This document shows positions 46,926-56,371 of a DNA stretch of 64,000 bases, in pieces (the stretch's first letter is position 1; each line of letters opens with the position of its first letter). This DNA is from Cyclobacterium amurskyense (GTDB taxonomy: Bacteria > Bacteroidota > Bacteroidia > Cytophagales > Cyclobacteriaceae): positions 6,031,001 through 6,095,000 of the forward strand of contig NZ_CP012040.1 of the NCBI RefSeq assembly GCF_001050135.1. Reading direction: 5' to 3'. The notes under the pieces were generated by a model. The model saw only the letters and a list, made by a program, of their open reading frames with translations. It was not told the origin of the DNA and ran no database searches. Both the position numbers and the translations under genes were made by a program.

Positions 46926-47921
46926 TCATAGGCTATTTTTTTTTATCCCAACTTGATTTTTGTCTATAGTAAATTCAAATCCCATAGAAAACCCAAGCCC
47001 AGTAAGTACATCGCTAAGGTTTTTATTGCGAAAAGTTCCAATGACTCTCCTATTCACGTCGATTCCATCTTCAATTTTAATTTTAACATCATACCAGTTG
47101 GCCAGGTCATCTAGAATGGAACCTAATGGAACTCTATCAAAGTCTAAAATCCCTTCTTTCCATCCCATTATTTCTATATAATTGAAGGTGCTTATATTGA
47201 ATGCTGGCAAATTTTCTCGCTTGTCTAAAATGACAATTTGGCCTGGGCTCAACTCAACTGTTTTGTCGGTGGCTTCTATTGCCACTCGTCCTTCAGTAAG
47301 TGCCACTGAATACAATCCATCTCTGGCAAAGGCATTAAACGCTGTACCTAAAGCTGTTGTAAGCATGCCTTCGGTCAGGACTTGAAAAGGCTTTAAACTA
47401 TCTTTGGCTATCTGAAAGTAGGCTTCTCCATCCAATTGAACATGGCGATTTACTCTCCCAAATGTGGATGAAAAACTTATGCTGGAATTACCGTTCAATA
47501 CGATTGTGGAACCATCAGGAAGTTTAAGAGTCAGTTTTTCTCCAACACCGGTGCTTCTTTGAATTCTATTTTCCGCTAAACCGTTGGTTTCCTTTCCATA
47601 GTCGAGCCCGTTCTTAATAAAAAAAATACACCCTACCAATAGGGCAAAGCTTGCCGCTATTCTAAAAATCTTTGACCAAGGAAAAATTGTATTTGCTTGT
47701 TTTTTCTCTTTGGTTCCTAATGTTCTAATATGTATTTGATGAAGGAGTTTTTTGTAGTCTGTTTCATCCTTCTCTCGGGTAAGGCTAATCTCCCACTCTG
47801 ATTTTAATAGCTCATCAAAGGCCTTTTTGGCACCAGGTTGTTCTAACCATTCCAACACTTGTCTCTTTTCCTCAGCGTTGGCTGCTCGATTTAAAAATTT
47901 TATAATAATATCTCGTTCCAA
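46926..47921 (-). CDS. FecR-family anti-sigma factor
   Basis: The 331-residue protein opens with MERDIIIKFLNRAANAEEKR, the usual anti-sigma N-terminus. One transmembrane helix lies at about 85-107 (IFRIAASFALLVGCIFFI), then the FecR domain (KLTLKLPDGSTIVLNGNSSISF, GEAYFQI) and a C-terminal DUF4974-type domain. It must start at a TTG (47921-47919), because an in-frame stop codon lies immediately upstream and no ATG occurs early. It controls the ECF sigma factor encoded upstream and reads the state of the SusC transporter downstream. Confidence 0.9.
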   Translation of the reverse strand: MERDIIIKFLNRAANAEEKRQVLEWLEQPGAKKAFDELLKSEWEISLTREKDETDYKKLLHQIHIRTLGTKEKKQANTIFPWSKIFRIAASFALLVGCIFFIKNGLDYGKETNGLAENRIQRSTGVGEKLTLKLPDGSTIVLNGNSSISFSSTFGRVNRHVQLDGEAYFQIAKDSLKPFQVLTEGMLTTALGTAFNAFARDGLYSVALTEGRVAIEATDKTVELSPGQIVILDKRENLPAFNISTFNYIEIMGWKEGILDFDRVPLGSILDDLANWYDVKIKIEDGIDVNRRVIGTFRNKNLSDVLTGLGFSMGFEFTIDKNQVGIKKNSL

Positions 47922-48060
47922 TTGGGTTTATTGTAATTTGATATATAAACCATCAACCCTGGCATTTACTTAACCGGAACCAAAAAAAACTTAAAAAAAA
48001 ACGATACAGCTATAAGCTTGTGAAAAACACACTTGAATCCTACAAAAAGAAACAAGCCTA

Positions 48061-48648
48061 TCAAAAGGAAATATTGGCGAAAATCAATAAACTTAGGGTG
48101 GGGTTCTCGAGAAGGTTTTTTTTCAATGATTTTGAAGCCAGATAAATATGATGCTCAATGGTCCTTTTTGACAACTTCATATGGTGAGCGATTTGCTCAC
48201 TGTTCATCCCTTTCAATTTATTCAATTTAAATACTTCTTTCTGCACTTTAGGAAGCTTTTCTATTAGCTCCATCACCATGCCTTCCATTTCATTATAGGT
48301 AAAGTCATCTTCTTGATTTCTTGCACCTATCACATTATCATCAGATAAAACATCAAGGCTACAATCCTTTTTTCTATCTCGTATATAATTATACATATAG
48401 AATTTTACGGCTTGAAAAAGATAGCTTTTAAATGATTTTGTTTCATCTAGTTTTTTCCTGCGTTCCCAAACCCTTACAAAAATCTCCTGTACCGCCTCCT
48501 CAGCCAATTGTTGATCTGCAAAAAAAGTGAATGAAAAAGCCATTAACCTCTTGGAATACCGAAAATACAATTCATTAAATGCAGCCATGTCCCCTTGTTT
48601 AAGGGAAATTAGCAAATTATTGTCTGTATGATTCCTCAGCATACCCAT
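48061..48648 (-). CDS. ECF sigma factor (FecI-like, Bacteroidota type)
   Basis: The 195-residue protein contains region 2 (FNELYFRYSKRLMAFSFTFF, AEEAVQEIFVRVWERRKKL) and region 4 (LPKVQKEVFKLNKLKGMNSE, LSKRTIEHHIYLASKSLKK). It pairs with the FecR protein 139 bp downstream and should activate the SusC/SusD genes and perhaps the sulfatase operon. The gene is 153 bp downstream of a bicupin gene on the same strand. Confidence 0.92.
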   Translation of the reverse strand: MGMLRNHTDNNLLISLKQGDMAAFNELYFRYSKRLMAFSFTFFADQQLAEEAVQEIFVRVWERRKKLDETKSFKSYLFQAVKFYMYNYIRDRKKDCSLDVLSDDNVIGARNQEDDFTYNEMEGMVMELIEKLPKVQKEVFKLNKLKGMNSEQIAHHMKLSKRTIEHHIYLASKSLKKNLLENPTLSLLIFANISF

Positions 48649-48801
48649 GGGATTATTGCTTGTTGGTACTAGTATCCTCCATTAGTAATGAAAAGTGAAG
48701 GGAGTAATTTATTATATTTAATATAGATTTAGAAAGACAATATAGTCTAATAAGATTTAAATAAAAAAATGTGCTATTCCTTAATTCTACTACACAGATA
48801 G

Positions 48802-49578
48802 TTACTTTCCAGTATTTTTTGTAATCCAACGAATAGCATAATATTCACAAGCCCCTTTTCCTGCATTCCGTATGCCGTGCGAATCCATGGCATGCAAATA
48901 GATAAGAGAGCCCGGTCCAAGCAGATACGGGACGCCATTAACCATCTCTTCTACTTCTCCCTGGAGCACCACAATTATTTCTTCATCAGCATGTTGATGA
49001 GGATCGTGACTTTTTTCTCCTTCGTTTAAAGTGGTAATGTGCATTTCCAACTCTTGCAAAGTAGGTGTAGGTCCTCTAGCAACATCTCTTCTTCCTCCTT
49101 TAGCACTTTTCTTAAATGGTAACTTTTGATAATCATAGCTTGTCAGGGAATTCACATCGGGCTTAAAATCCTCTCCCACCTTATCGGCCTCCAATTCTAT
49201 TACAAAAAATGAAGTGGTTTCATCTCCCAAATGCTGGATTTTAACCGTCTTGTCATTTGGTACCCAAGCCACACTCCTACTTTCAAGTTGATTAATGTTT
49301 CCACCCTGATTGATCTGAAGTTTGCCAGAACCTATTAAAATCAATTTTTCATCCCCTTTCTTAATGGAAATACTTTTCCCTTGGCTGAGTTTATAGTGAT
49401 TGACTCGGAAATTATCCAAAGTTTCAGTGGGCCCATCGACGATTGGTCTTATTTCCGTCCCTACTTCTGCATAAGCTGGTAACATTTTCCACTCAAAAAC
49501 AGCGGATGGAATTGGCAATTGTTGAGCATTTAAAAAGGAGGGTAAGGTTATTAACAAAAGAAATAGCAGTTTTTTCAT
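48802..49578 (-). CDS. secreted bicupin protein
   Basis: The 258-residue protein has a Sec signal peptide (about 1-18, NAQQ cleavage region) and two cupin barrels. The first (about 60-130) has few metal ligands. The second (about 170-245) keeps the metal motif: H-x-H (HDPHQH), a Glu in EEIIVVLQGEVEE and a His in HAMDSHGIRN. Exported bicupins are often lyases, isomerases or sugar-binding proteins. It is the first gene upstream of the sigma factor and could be part of the locus; the function cannot be stated. Confidence 0.75.
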   Translation of the reverse strand: MKKLLFLLLITLPSFLNAQQLPIPSAVFEWKMLPAYAEVGTEIRPIVDGPTETLDNFRVNHYKLSQGKSISIKKGDEKLILIGSGKLQINQGGNINQLESRSVAWVPNDKTVKIQHLGDETTSFFVIELEADKVGEDFKPDVNSLTSYDYQKLPFKKSAKGGRRDVARGPTPTLQELEMHITTLNEGEKSHDPHQHADEEIIVVLQGEVEEMVNGVPYLLGPGSLIYLHAMDSHGIRNAGKGACEYYAIRWITKNTGK

Positions 49579-49795
49579 GGTTTTGGGTATTGTATGTTTG
49601 CTTAATCAAACAATAAAACAACATTTTTATTTGGGCTCCAAATAAATCCAGAAAAATACGCTCCCCAGAAGACTTAATTTACCTCTGGGTTTAAATGGAA
49701 TAGACAGGGTTAATTCCTTAGTTTATAAAATCGCTCATCGAAGCACTTAAAAACTCCCTACCCCACCTATCTAACTCAATGTCATTAAGTTAAAC

Positions 49796-50962
49796 TCAAC
49801 TTTTCCGTTTGGCTTTTTCCCATGTGCTTTTTTGACTTCCTTTTAAAAAGCGGAGCAAACCTGCAACCACCGCATAGTTCATCATGCAAAAGTAAAAGGG
49901 AACAAATAATACCTTAATCCTAAGTTTTCGACTTTCCAAAAAATATCCAAGCAGTGCTGCTGCGTAAAAAGACAGTTGACTGACCATTAGCAGTTGATAA
50001 ATAAGACCATGGTTTAATAGAAAAAAATTGGCTACAAATATAAACACCAACAAGAAAGGGGTTATTGTCCACCTAAGAACCCTATGAGAGAGGTATTGAA
50101 AAAACAATACTGGATGATTAAAAGGAGTAATTTTAAAAAACAATCTTTTCATGGACTGCCAACCTCCAGCGCTGATTCTAACCTTACGTTTAAGCTCTTC
50201 TCCAGTAGAGTCTGAACCAGTTTCCATGGCATAAGCATCAGGCTCATAAACAATCCTATAACCCTTTGAAGCAATCAAAAGAGATTGCATAAAGTCATCC
50301 AAAATAGTATCCTCTGGCAAGTCCTGGTAAAGGGCTGTTTTGAAAGCGACCAACTCTCCTGCTGCACCCACTGCTGAATAAAGATTTGAATCCATTTTCT
50401 TTAGAAAGGATTCATATTTCCAATACATACCTTCTCCGGCGGAACTGGCAGAATCTTCTTGTTCTACCAACACTCTTTTTTCACCGGAAACACAACCTAC
50501 TTTTTCATTGCTAAAGTGTCTGACAATGTTTTTAATGGCAGATTTATTAAGTATTGTATTCGCATCAGTAAAAACCACGATTGGACTATTAATAAACTTC
50601 ATAGCCCTGTTTTCAGCGGCTGTTTTACCTGCTCTCCTATCATCATGAAGCAATTTGACTTGCGGAAATTCCTGCAATACTTCTCTAAAATGATCATTGG
50701 AACCGTCAGTAATAAAAACAATTTCTAACCGCTCCTTTGGGTATTCCAGTCCCAAAGAATTAAGCACCTTGTCTTTTATTATATCTGCCTCATTATAACA
50801 AGGAACTACAAGTGTAACATTAGGCAAAAATTCATTGTTGTTGGGATTTAATTTTTTGACAAAAAATCCTTTCAATTTTACCAGTATGGCTATCACAATG
50901 CCATAACCTAAAAAAGTATAGGCAACTATTCCTATCGCTATCCAAAAAACTATTTGCATCAT
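49796..50962 (-). CDS. membrane glycosyltransferase family 2 (polysaccharide synthase type)
   Basis: The 388-residue protein has one N-terminal transmembrane helix, a GT2 domain (about 48-270), and three or four C-terminal helices, an architecture like hyaluronan or PgaC-type synthases. Visible motifs are VVPCYNEA, ITDGSND, FTDANT (the metal-binding Asp) and EDTILDDFMQS. The usual QxxRW is replaced by RISAGGWQSMKR, as in a recognised GT2 branch. It may assemble or initiate the exopolysaccharide made by the genes to its right, although it is read in the opposite direction. Confidence 0.85.
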   Translation of the reverse strand: MMQIVFWIAIGIVAYTFLGYGIVIAILVKLKGFFVKKLNPNNNEFLPNVTLVVPCYNEADIIKDKVLNSLGLEYPKERLEIVFITDGSNDHFREVLQEFPQVKLLHDDRRAGKTAAENRAMKFINSPIVVFTDANTILNKSAIKNIVRHFSNEKVGCVSGEKRVLVEQEDSASSAGEGMYWKYESFLKKMDSNLYSAVGAAGELVAFKTALYQDLPEDTILDDFMQSLLIASKGYRIVYEPDAYAMETGSDSTGEELKRKVRISAGGWQSMKRLFFKITPFNHPVLFFQYLSHRVLRWTITPFLLVFIFVANFFLLNHGLIYQLLMVSQLSFYAAALLGYFLESRKLRIKVLFVPFYFCMMNYAVVAGLLRFLKGSQKSTWEKAKRKS

Positions 50963-51023
50963 AAGAATTAATTTAAATAATGAATTTGATTTTAACTTTA
51001 AAATTTCGATTTTGTAAAAATTT

Positions 51024-51064
51024 AAAGTCCGTTTGAAACGAAATTTGATTTTTTACGGACACTT
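51024..51064. promoter_or_regulatory. inverted repeat in the GT2/hybrid-kinase divergent region
   Basis: AAAGTCCGT and its near-complement ACGGACACTTT (one extra base) flank a 21-nt centre; a further pair, AAATTTCG (51001-51008) and CGAAATTT (51039-51046), overlaps it. The location between divergent genes suggests an operator or promoter-proximal hairpin. Confidence 0.35.
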
Positions 51065-51141
51065 TATTTTTTGTAAAAAAAGAACTACTCAAACAACTTA
51101 TAACAAAGGATTAAACTAGTTTTAATAATTAATTTGAGATA

Positions 51142-54100
51142 ATGCATCCATCTCAAGAAAGTATAATTCAGAGCATGAAAAAAAATATTTCAGATAATAA
51201 TACGGAGAATCCCGGACAAATTAAAAGAATGAATCAAGAAAGTAATTACAAGCTTGAAATATCTACAAAAATGGTAGTTTTAGCTCAAAAATTAACTTCT
51301 TGTGATCACTTTTTTTTAGGTGCATTAAAGAATGATACAATAAATGTCCTGACCTCCTCTGATCAGATATCTTCAAAAGAAATAAAAAACACAGACTCCT
51401 TATTTGATATATTAAAAAATGCAATAGGATTTACAGAAATAAAAGACTTATCAGAACATAAAGAACTTAATGACAGCGAGTTTATCAATCATTTAAATGG
51501 GGTAAAACACCTTTCAATTCTCCCCTTCAAAGACCCATCGGAGACGCACAATGGTTTTTTAATCATTTTAAATCAGGAGACACCTGTTGAAACATCACCT
51601 ATAGCCGAAAACTTAGGGCTATTATTACCACAGGCTTTACAATTATTGCATTCATCTTGTGGGGATTTGGAAGATCAAGTACTCAGTCAAGCTATGGCTT
51701 TGTCCCAAGATTTAATTACAGTATTAAAATTTGATGGGCAATTTATTAAAGTAAATAAAGCATTTAAAACTTTATTAGGTTATAATGAAGGTGAGCTTTC
51801 AAATAAACCAATTGTGGATTATATCCATCCTAACGATGTAAAAAACACAATTAAGCAAATTAATTTACTAATGGATGGAGAGTCTACCTCTAGTTTTTCC
51901 CATCGGTTAAAATGCAGTAGTGGAGAGTATAAAACTTTTGCTTGGCGAGCTACTGGTGATCTAGCAAACAAATGGATTTTTGCAATTGGTAGAGACATAA
52001 GTGAAGAAAAGGAAAATGAAGAAAGGCTGTTAGCAAGTGAAGAGAAATTTCGCTCCTTTTTTGAGAATAGCCAAGGCTTAATGTTAACCCATGACCTAGA
52101 TGGAAATTTTTTAAGTTTTAATAACTACGGGGCAAGACTCTTGGGCTATACGGTCGAAGAGATGCTTAACAAAACCCTTTGGGACATCATACCATTGAAA
52201 TTTCGATTTGAGGTAGATGATTACCTCAAGGAAATTAAGGAAACTGGCAAGGCCCAAGGCTTGATGACTACTGCCCAAGCGAATGGGCAACTGAAGGTTT
52301 GGTTATACAGTAATAAAATGGAAAAAGACCATTTTGGAAAAAGTTATGTAATTGGCAACTCCATTGACATTACTGAAAGATTACGATTAGAGAAAAGAGT
52401 TCAAAATGCCAAAGAATTTTTAAACCAAACCAATACCATGGCTAAAATAGGCGGATGGAAGGTAGATTTAGAAAAGAACAGTGTAAATTGGACTGATATC
52501 ACTAGGTCTATTTTTGAGGTTTCTGATGACTTTATTCCAGACTTAACCAATGGAATAAACTTTTATAAGCAGGGATACGATAGAGATAAGGTGAAAGAGG
52601 TTATTGATTTGGCCATTAATTACGGTAAATCTTGGGATGAAAAGCTTAAAATAATCACTGAATCAGGAAAGGAAATCTGGGTAAGGACATTAGGTGAAGC
52701 CTTTATAGAAGATGGAAAATGCCTTTACTTGTCAGGAACCATACAAGACATAGACGAAGAAGTTAGAAGAGAAAATCAGCTTATTCAAAAAGAGCAAATG
52801 CTTTTGGCAATTTCTAAAGCTACAGATGAGCTCCTTTCGAACAATAAAGTGTATGAGGCCATTCAAAATAGCCTTGAAATAATTGGTAAATCTGTAGGAG
52901 TAGACAGGATCTATTACTTCGAAAATAGTTTAGATGAAAACGATGAGAAAATTTCTTCCCAAAGATTTGAATGGAGTGCAGCCAATGTAGAGCCTCAGAT
53001 CAACAACCCTGATCTTCAAAATGTACCTTTTGAAGCATTCGGGGACTTTATGCTCCCTATGGAGAACAATGAAATTTTTCAGGCAATCATTTCAAACCTA
53101 CCCGAAGAATCTGATCTTAGGAAATTGCTAGATGCACAAAATATAAAATCAATATTGACAACACCTATTTGTACCGACAATGGGTTCTGGGGCTTTATTG
53201 GTTATGACGATTGCACCAATGAAAGGGAATGGTCCAAAGCTGAACTTTCATTATTAAAAAGCTTTGCCAATAGCATATCGAACGCCATTGATAGAAATAC
53301 TTTAGAAAGTAATCTTATCGAATCGAAGGAAATTGCTGAGAAAGCAAGTTTAGCAAAGTCTGAATTTTTGGCCAACATGAGTCACGAAATTCGAACACCA
53401 CTAAATGGCATTATTGGTTTTACGGACCTTCTCGTGAAAACAGAACTCAATGAAACCCAAAATCAGTACATAGGAATTGTCAATCAATCTGCAGTTGCCC
53501 TGTTAAATATTATAAATGACATCCTGGATTTCTCAAAAATTGAAGCAGGAAAACTTGAATTGGATATTTCTAAAGCAGATATTTTTGAACTGACAGGTCA
53601 AGCAACTGATGTGGTATCCTACCAAGCCCAGAAAAAAGGGATAGAAATGTTGCTAAACATAGAAAAAGACCTTCCTAGGTTTATTTTAGTTGATGATATC
53701 CGGTTAAAACAGATATTAATCAACCTTTTAGGCAACGCTGTTAAGTTCACTGACAAGGGTGAAATCGAACTTAAGATCCATACAATAGAGAAAATTGAAG
53801 AAAACAAAAGAATAATAAGATTCGAGGTTCGGGATACAGGTGTTGGGATAACAAAAGAGTTTCAGTCGCGAATTTTTGATGCTTTTATGCAGGAGGATGG
53901 TTCTACGACTAAAAAGTATGGAGGAACAGGTTTGGGACTTACCATTTCCAACAAATTACTGTCTATGATGGGCTCTAAATTACAATTAAATAGTGAGCTT
54001 AATGTAGGTAGCACCTTTTATTTCGATCTAGTCCTTTCTACTGAAATTGGAGATATCATTAAAGCACCTGATAATCTCACTATAAAAAATGTTCTTGTAG

Positions 54101-55296
54101 TAGACGACAATGCAAACAATCGCCTTATCCTTAAAGAAATCTTTTCCATGAATAATATAAAAATGGATGAAGCCCAGAATGGATTTGATGCCTTGCAGCA
54201 AATCGAAAACAATGAATATGATGTGGTATTAATGGACCTGAATATGCCTTATATGGATGGTCTAGAAACCACTAAAAAAATAAGAGAGAACTTTACTGGA
54301 GAGAGAGCCCAAATACCCGTTTTACTGTTACATAGTTCCGCTGAGGATGAATATATTTTGAAGCAATGTAAAGAGCTTTTAATAAATAAAAGATTGCCAA
54401 AACCGATCAAAAACAATGAATTATTTGAGGCTTTATCAAAACTAGCTCCTTCAGCTACGAGTAAAACAATTGCTCCTGAAGAAATTAATGAGAATAAGAA
54501 TCTATCTGAAATAAAGGTACTTATCGCTGAGGACAATTCAATTAATATGTTCCTTGCTAAGACAATAGTATTGAAAGTTTCCCCAAATGTTAAAATCATT
54601 GAAGCGACCAATGGGCTAGATGCTTATGAATTGGCTATAGAACATTTACCAGATATTATACTTATGGACATTCAGATGCCCATAATGAGTGGACATGAAG
54701 CCACACGAAAAATAAAAGAAAACCAAAGCACCAGAAACATTCCAATTGTTGCTATCACTGCAGGGAATATTAAAGGCGAAAAAGAAAAATGCATGGAATC
54801 GGGCATGTCTGATTTTGTACCAAAACCTATTGTTGAAAAAAACATAACTTATATTTTTGACAAATGGCTAAAAGCCCCTGAAAAAGACGATGCTGATAAA
54901 AAAGAATCTTCAGAGGCAAACGATACCTCAACAGTTCAAGAGAAAATTGAGGAAAAATCTCATTTTGATGTTAATAAAGTAAAGGAGTATTTGGGGAATG
55001 AACCTGAGATCATTAAGGAAGTATTAAAACTCACCATTCATGAATTAGAACAATCAAAAAAAGTGCTTTCAAATCATTATAATGACAAAAACTTGGAAGG
55101 ATTGAGTTCTGAGGGCCATAAGCTAAAAGGTTCAGCCCTTACAGCTGGACTAGGGAAAGTTTATGAGATCGCGATAACTTTGGAGGAAATGACTACACTG
55201 GATTTAGTGAAATCAAAAAAGCTAATTGACATGTTCATTGATGAAAATGAAATAGTCAGAACCCTAATTGACGATTACATTGCTAATGGCAATTGA
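51142..55296 (+). CDS. hybrid sensor histidine kinase (GAF-like/PAS/PAS/PAS/GAF-HisKA-HATPase-REC-REC-Hpt)
   Basis: This 1384-residue protein has no transmembrane helix. Order: GAF-like region (about 30-165), PAS (about 180-295), PAS (about 300-415), PAS (about 425-540), GAF (about 555-715), HisKA with His748 (NMSHEIRTPLN), HATPase_c (about 860-980, YGGTGLGLTIS), receiver 1 (Asp1032 in VVLMDLNMP), receiver 2 (Asp1176 in IILMDIQMP) and a C-terminal Hpt domain with His1326 (GHKLKGSA). It therefore contains a complete internal phosphorelay and can pass phosphate to a separate regulator. It sits beside exopolysaccharide genes and may control them; the signal is unknown but is sensed in the cytoplasm. 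Confidence 0.92.
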   Translation: MHPSQESIIQSMKKNISDNNTENPGQIKRMNQESNYKLEISTKMVVLAQKLTSCDHFFLGALKNDTINVLTSSDQISSKEIKNTDSLFDILKNAIGFTEIKDLSEHKELNDSEFINHLNGVKHLSILPFKDPSETHNGFLIILNQETPVETSPIAENLGLLLPQALQLLHSSCGDLEDQVLSQAMALSQDLITVLKFDGQFIKVNKAFKTLLGYNEGELSNKPIVDYIHPNDVKNTIKQINLLMDGESTSSFSHRLKCSSGEYKTFAWRATGDLANKWIFAIGRDISEEKENEERLLASEEKFRSFFENSQGLMLTHDLDGNFLSFNNYGARLLGYTVEEMLNKTLWDIIPLKFRFEVDDYLKEIKETGKAQGLMTTAQANGQLKVWLYSNKMEKDHFGKSYVIGNSIDITERLRLEKRVQNAKEFLNQTNTMAKIGGWKVDLEKNSVNWTDITRSIFEVSDDFIPDLTNGINFYKQGYDRDKVKEVIDLAINYGKSWDEKLKIITESGKEIWVRTLGEAFIEDGKCLYLSGTIQDIDEEVRRENQLIQKEQMLLAISKATDELLSNNKVYEAIQNSLEIIGKSVGVDRIYYFENSLDENDEKISSQRFEWSAANVEPQINNPDLQNVPFEAFGDFMLPMENNEIFQAIISNLPEESDLRKLLDAQNIKSILTTPICTDNGFWGFIGYDDCTNEREWSKAELSLLKSFANSISNAIDRNTLESNLIESKEIAEKASLAKSEFLANMSHEIRTPLNGIIGFTDLLVKTELNETQNQYIGIVNQSAVALLNIINDILDFSKIEAGKLELDISKADIFELTGQATDVVSYQAQKKGIEMLLNIEKDLPRFILVDDIRLKQILINLLGNAVKFTDKGEIELKIHTIEKIEENKRIIRFEVRDTGVGITKEFQSRIFDAFMQEDGSTTKKYGGTGLGLTISNKLLSMMGSKLQLNSELNVGSTFYFDLVLSTEIGDIIKAPDNLTIKNVLVVDDNANNRLILKEIFSMNNIKMDEAQNGFDALQQIENNEYDVVLMDLNMPYMDGLETTKKIRENFTGERAQIPVLLLHSSAEDEYILKQCKELLINKRLPKPIKNNELFEALSKLAPSATSKTIAPEEINENKNLSEIKVLIAEDNSINMFLAKTIVLKVSPNVKIIEATNGLDAYELAIEHLPDIILMDIQMPIMSGHEATRKIKENQSTRNIPIVAITAGNIKGEKEKCMESGMSDFVPKPIVEKNITYIFDKWLKAPEKDDADKKESSEANDTSTVQEKIEEKSHFDVNKVKEYLGNEPEIIKEVLKLTIHELEQSKKVLSNHYNDKNLEGLSSEGHKLKGSALTAGLGKVYEIAITLEEMTTLDLVKSKKLIDMFIDENEIVRTLIDDYIANGN

Positions 55297-55600
55297 ACAA
55301 CCGATTGTCCTCTAGTTTCTAATAAACAGGATTATAATGAACTATATGGGCTTGCTTTGGCCTCAAGATAATTTGATTTTATTGGGATTGTAGCAGTTTT
55401 TATTTGAATAGGGAAAAGCCTATTGCTTAATTTCAGCTACTTCTTTGAAGCTTTGTATTTCTTACTAAACTTAGCCTGAAATACTTGATAATAATAGGGC
55501 CTATGGAAATGAGAAATCCATACAGCTATTTTTGAAAAGTTTTTTAAGCAAGCTCTCGAATATATAGAATGAAAGCTGAAAAGAAAATACTGATACCCTT
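55297..55600. other. intergenic region after the hybrid kinase gene
   Basis: These 304 bp lie between the convergent kinase and LytTR genes. No gene, repeat or strong terminator hairpin was recognised. Confidence 0.4.
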
Positions 55601-56299
55601 TTACAAAAAATTCACACTACTTTTTAATTGTTCCTTGTATTTGGCTCCAATAGGTATGATCTTCCCATCAACTACAGAAGTATCACTATCAAAATCAGTG
55701 AGGTAATGAAGGTTTATAACATAAGACCTGTGAACCTGAACAAATTCTGGATTTCCAGATAGTTTATCAATAAAATTGGAAATAGTTGATTTTATAGTGT
55801 AGGTTTTATTTTTGCACTTTAGACTAATATAATCCCCTTTACCTTCGCAATAGCTTATGTCTGAAAATAGAATTTTTTTATACAATCTATCGTCCTTTAC
55901 GAAAATAAAATCTTTTGAATAAGAGTTGGGGTCAATATTTGTTTCTTTATCTTTTCGTTTTTCTATACCTTTTAAAAATTGAGTATAACTAAATGGTTTA
56001 GGTAAATAAAAACAAGCATTGGTTTCAAATGCTGCAATTGCATTTTCATTATTCGTAGATATAATGATCAATGCTCCATCATATTGGCTATGCTTAAGAA
56101 TTTCAAAGCCATTCATTTCCGGCATTTCTATGTCAAGAAATAAAAGGTCAATCTTTCCTCTATTGTCCACTAAATAATTCAACCCATCAATTGCGTCAGA
56201 AAAACTCGCTACTAACTTAAGCGATTTAGTCTTTTCAATATAATGTGACAGTACTTTTATACTTGAAGTATCATCATCTAAAATCACGCAATTATCCAT
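55601..56299 (-). CDS. LytTR-family response regulator
   Basis: I use the ATG at 56299 (232 residues); a GTG one codon upstream is equivalent. Residues 1-115 form a receiver domain with the phospho-acceptor Asp56 (LLFLDIEMPEMNG). Residues about 135-230 form a LytTR DNA-binding domain (FVKDDRLYKKILFSDISYCE, FVQVHRSYVINL). It should bind direct repeats upstream of target promoters. It is the nearest DNA-binding regulator to the hybrid kinase; whether they pair is unproven. Confidence 0.9.
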   Translation of the reverse strand: MDNCVILDDDTSSIKVLSHYIEKTKSLKLVASFSDAIDGLNYLVDNRGKIDLLFLDIEMPEMNGFEILKHSQYDGALIIISTNNENAIAAFETNACFYLPKPFSYTQFLKGIEKRKDKETNIDPNSYSKDFIFVKDDRLYKKILFSDISYCEGKGDYISLKCKNKTYTIKSTISNFIDKLSGNPEFVQVHRSYVINLHYLTDFDSDTSVVDGKIIPIGAKYKEQLKSSVNFL

Positions 56300-56371
56300 C
56301 ACTTAAAAATATAGTATCAGTTAAAGTTAAAATACAGCTGAGATTGCTTAACCAGCTATATTATTTTTAAA

